Part shown: positions 58,401-61,400 of the stretch, one piece after another | Layout of the letters: each line of letters starts with the position of its first letter | Numbering within the stretch: the stretch's first letter is position 1 | Assembly: GCA_947302715.1 (NCBI GenBank) | Contig: CAMYVY010000001.1 | Coordinates: forward strand, 124,001-188,000 | DNA from: an uncultured Clostridia bacterium | Lineage (GTDB): Bacteria > Bacillota > Clostridia > Peptostreptococcales > Anaerovoracaceae | DNA: 64,000 bases | Direction: 5' to 3' | Notes under the pieces: model-generated | Told to the model about the DNA's origin: nothing | Seen by the model: the letters and a program-made list of their open reading frames with translations, nothing else | The model's database searches: none | Made by a program: the position numbers and the translations under genes

Positions 58401-61400
58401 AGATCTTATTCACTGTAAGGGAAGTAGTATCCGGCTCGTTTGTAACCGTGAGCAGCTGTTTGTCATCGTCCCAGGTACCGGTAGAGTCATCGCCCACAAA
58501 GAGCTTATAGAGCCACTCCCAGAAACTGTCAGAATCCTTATAGCTGATCTTTGAAAGTGTCTTATCTACTTCCACCGTATACGTATCTGAGGATGCAATA
58601 TAACCGTCAGGCGCTGAAGTCTCCTTTATCTTATAAATACCCGGTTCATTGAATGTGAAGGTTGCAAGACCGGCGCCATCTGTGGTGCTTTCCCTCACAT
58701 CGACCTGGCCGTTTTGTCCGGCCGTAGCAAGGGTGGTGCCGTCTTCCAGATACACAGTAAAGGTGCCGCCGGCAAGGCCTGTGCCGGAGTTTGTTTTAGC
58801 ATCCACTTTCTTTATGCTGATGGATACCGGCGTATAATCTGTTCCTACGAGAGGCGTATTGGTGACCGTGAGGGCTCCTTCGCTGCTCTTTGTGAAGCCG
58901 TCCGGTGTGTCTTCGGTCGCAGTATAGGTGATTTCTGTGCCGTTGTAGTATTTCTGAAGACCAGTGATCGTCTTGGTCCATGTGGCAGTGGTGCCATTGG
59001 TCTCGCCGGTCAGCGTATCGGTCGTGCTACTCTTTGTGCCATTATCGAATACATTTACGGCGCTGCTTCCCGCCTTGGCCTCAATAGTGAAAGTCAGTAC
59101 CGGGCGGGTATATGTGTTTCCGTCTGTCGGTTCTGCAGCAATGATATCAGCGTCGTTCCATGTCTTGACGATGGTGATCTGAGTAGTATCGGTCTCGCGG
59201 AAGTTCGTGAGCTCGAGCTCGGTCGTCTGATTGGCGTTGAGCTCACCCGACTTAGTGTCGTAGTTGACACTATATTTATTAGTAGAACCAGCGGCATCTA
59301 CCTTGGTGTTGACCGTATCGATATTCTCAGACACGGTGTATGTGATCTTCTTTCCGCCTGAGTAGACCGGAAGGTCCGCCTTGGTGGCTTCCCAGGAATC
59401 GCCGCTGCCGCTGAGGGTGAGGTCGAATGTGCTCACCTGAACGGGGTCTGCTCCAGCCTCTGCTGCAGGCACCGTGCCCACTACCGTCACGGTAAGGTCG
59501 CCCGGACGGAAGCCGTCCTGGTTGCTCTTATCATCCCAGTTTTTGATAACCTTAATTGACGCCTTTTCTGGCGTATGAGTGTTAGTCACTGTGATGGTAC
59601 CGGTGTCGCCGGAGGTTGCATTGAGGCCTGTTGCTTCGCCGTCGCCGCTCTTGGCGTACTCGGCAGCCTTGTCGCCAGAGAGCGTCTCGACTACGTAGTA
59701 CTTGATGCGAGTGCCGTTCTCATAGACCGGCAGGTTCTCCCAGCTTGCGGTCCAGTCGTCTGCTGTGGTGGCAGTCTTTGTATCAGCACCGATAACCGGC
59801 GTGCCGTCGGCATCGCCGACCTTCTTGTAGAGGGCCATGGTGCCAGTCACGCTGCTGCGGAAACCATCCTGGTCGTTCTCATCAGCCCATATCTTGGCCA
59901 CGGAGACCTTGGTGGTCTCAGGTACATGCTTGTTGGTAATGGTGAAGGTTGCGGTGTTCTCGCCTTCAGCCTGGCTGATGGCATCGCCCTTTATTGTCTG
60001 ACTTGCGCTCGTCTGGGCTGAGCTTGTCTTGTCTTTATAGGCAAGCTCATACGTGGTGGTGTACTCCGGCATCGAGGACTCCTCGATACGGTAGGTGATG
60101 GGCTGGCCGTTGTCGTAGGCATCGAGACCAGTCCAGGTCTGGATCGTCGCTCCGCTCTCGGTCGTAGAGGTGACAGAGCCGACCGTGCGGTTCGGGATAT
60201 CATTGGCATAGAGCGTCACCGCCGTGGCAGCCGCGCGCTTGCCGTCCTGGTTGTTGTTGTCGTCCCATTCCTTCACGGCCGCAATATTGATCTTCTCGAC
60301 CTCATGCGTGTTCTTGACCGTGATGCGGTTATTGTTGGCATTTGTCTCGAGAGTGATGTTGTTCTTGTCATAGCTCTCGGTGTAGCCCGTAGGCACAGTC
60401 TTCTCGGTCACGGTGTAGGCGACCTTCTCGCCATCCCTATATATAGGAAGGTTGTCGAAAGTGACCTCGCCGGCATCGCGGTTATCGATCATGGCAAGGT
60501 CGATGCCGCTCATGGTCTTCTGCGTGGTGAGAGACGTGTTGTTGTTGAACACGGCTGCACTGGCCGTGAGCGTGAAGTCCAGAGAAGCCACACGCTTGCC
60601 GTCCTGGTTGGTCTGGTCGGCCCACTGCTTGGCCACGGTAAGGGACGTGGTCTCAGGCGTGTTGGGCACGGTCAGGATCTGGTTATCCGAATCCCAGCCA
60701 GAAGGCGTGACGTTTCCAAAGAGGAGCTCGTAGATCCAGTTCCAGAAGGTGCTTGGTGTCTTGCTGGAATCGGTCTTGATCTCGATCTTGTCGAGCTTCT
60801 CGTTGACCACGACAGTGTAATCCGTGGTCGAAAGCTGATAGCCCGTAGGTGCCGCCGACTCGCGGATGATGTATGTGCCTGGCTGCAGGAACTTGACATC
60901 GGCAAGGCCATTCTCACCGATGGTCACTGTATTGGCTTCGACCATATCGGTGGTCGCAAGAACGTATCCGTTCTCCTGGTAGATCTTGAACTCGCCGCCC
61001 TTGAGCACGTTGCCGGTATTGACGTCGGTCTTCTTGATCTGGAGCGAGTTGGGGGTGTATTCCTTCCCCTCGTTGGGCGTGTTGGTGACCTCGATGCTCC
61101 AGGTGTTGTTGGCGGTGTTCCTACGCATGCCCTGGGTGACGGTCATGGTGTAGTCGGCAGGAGTGTTCTCGGTTACGTCGTAGGTGATAATCTCGCCCGC
61201 GCTGTAGAGGGGCAGGCCCTCGACGGTGGTGGTCCACTGGGCGTCGTCCGTCTTGTCAGAAGGCGTGATGGTCGCGCTGGTCTTGCCATCGGGCAGGGTG
61301 ACGGCAGTGCCATCCACCAAGCCAGAGATGGTGAAACTCAGAGAGTCAGGACGCTTGTATTGGTTGTCAACATTTGCGCCAGGATTGTCGTACTTGTCGT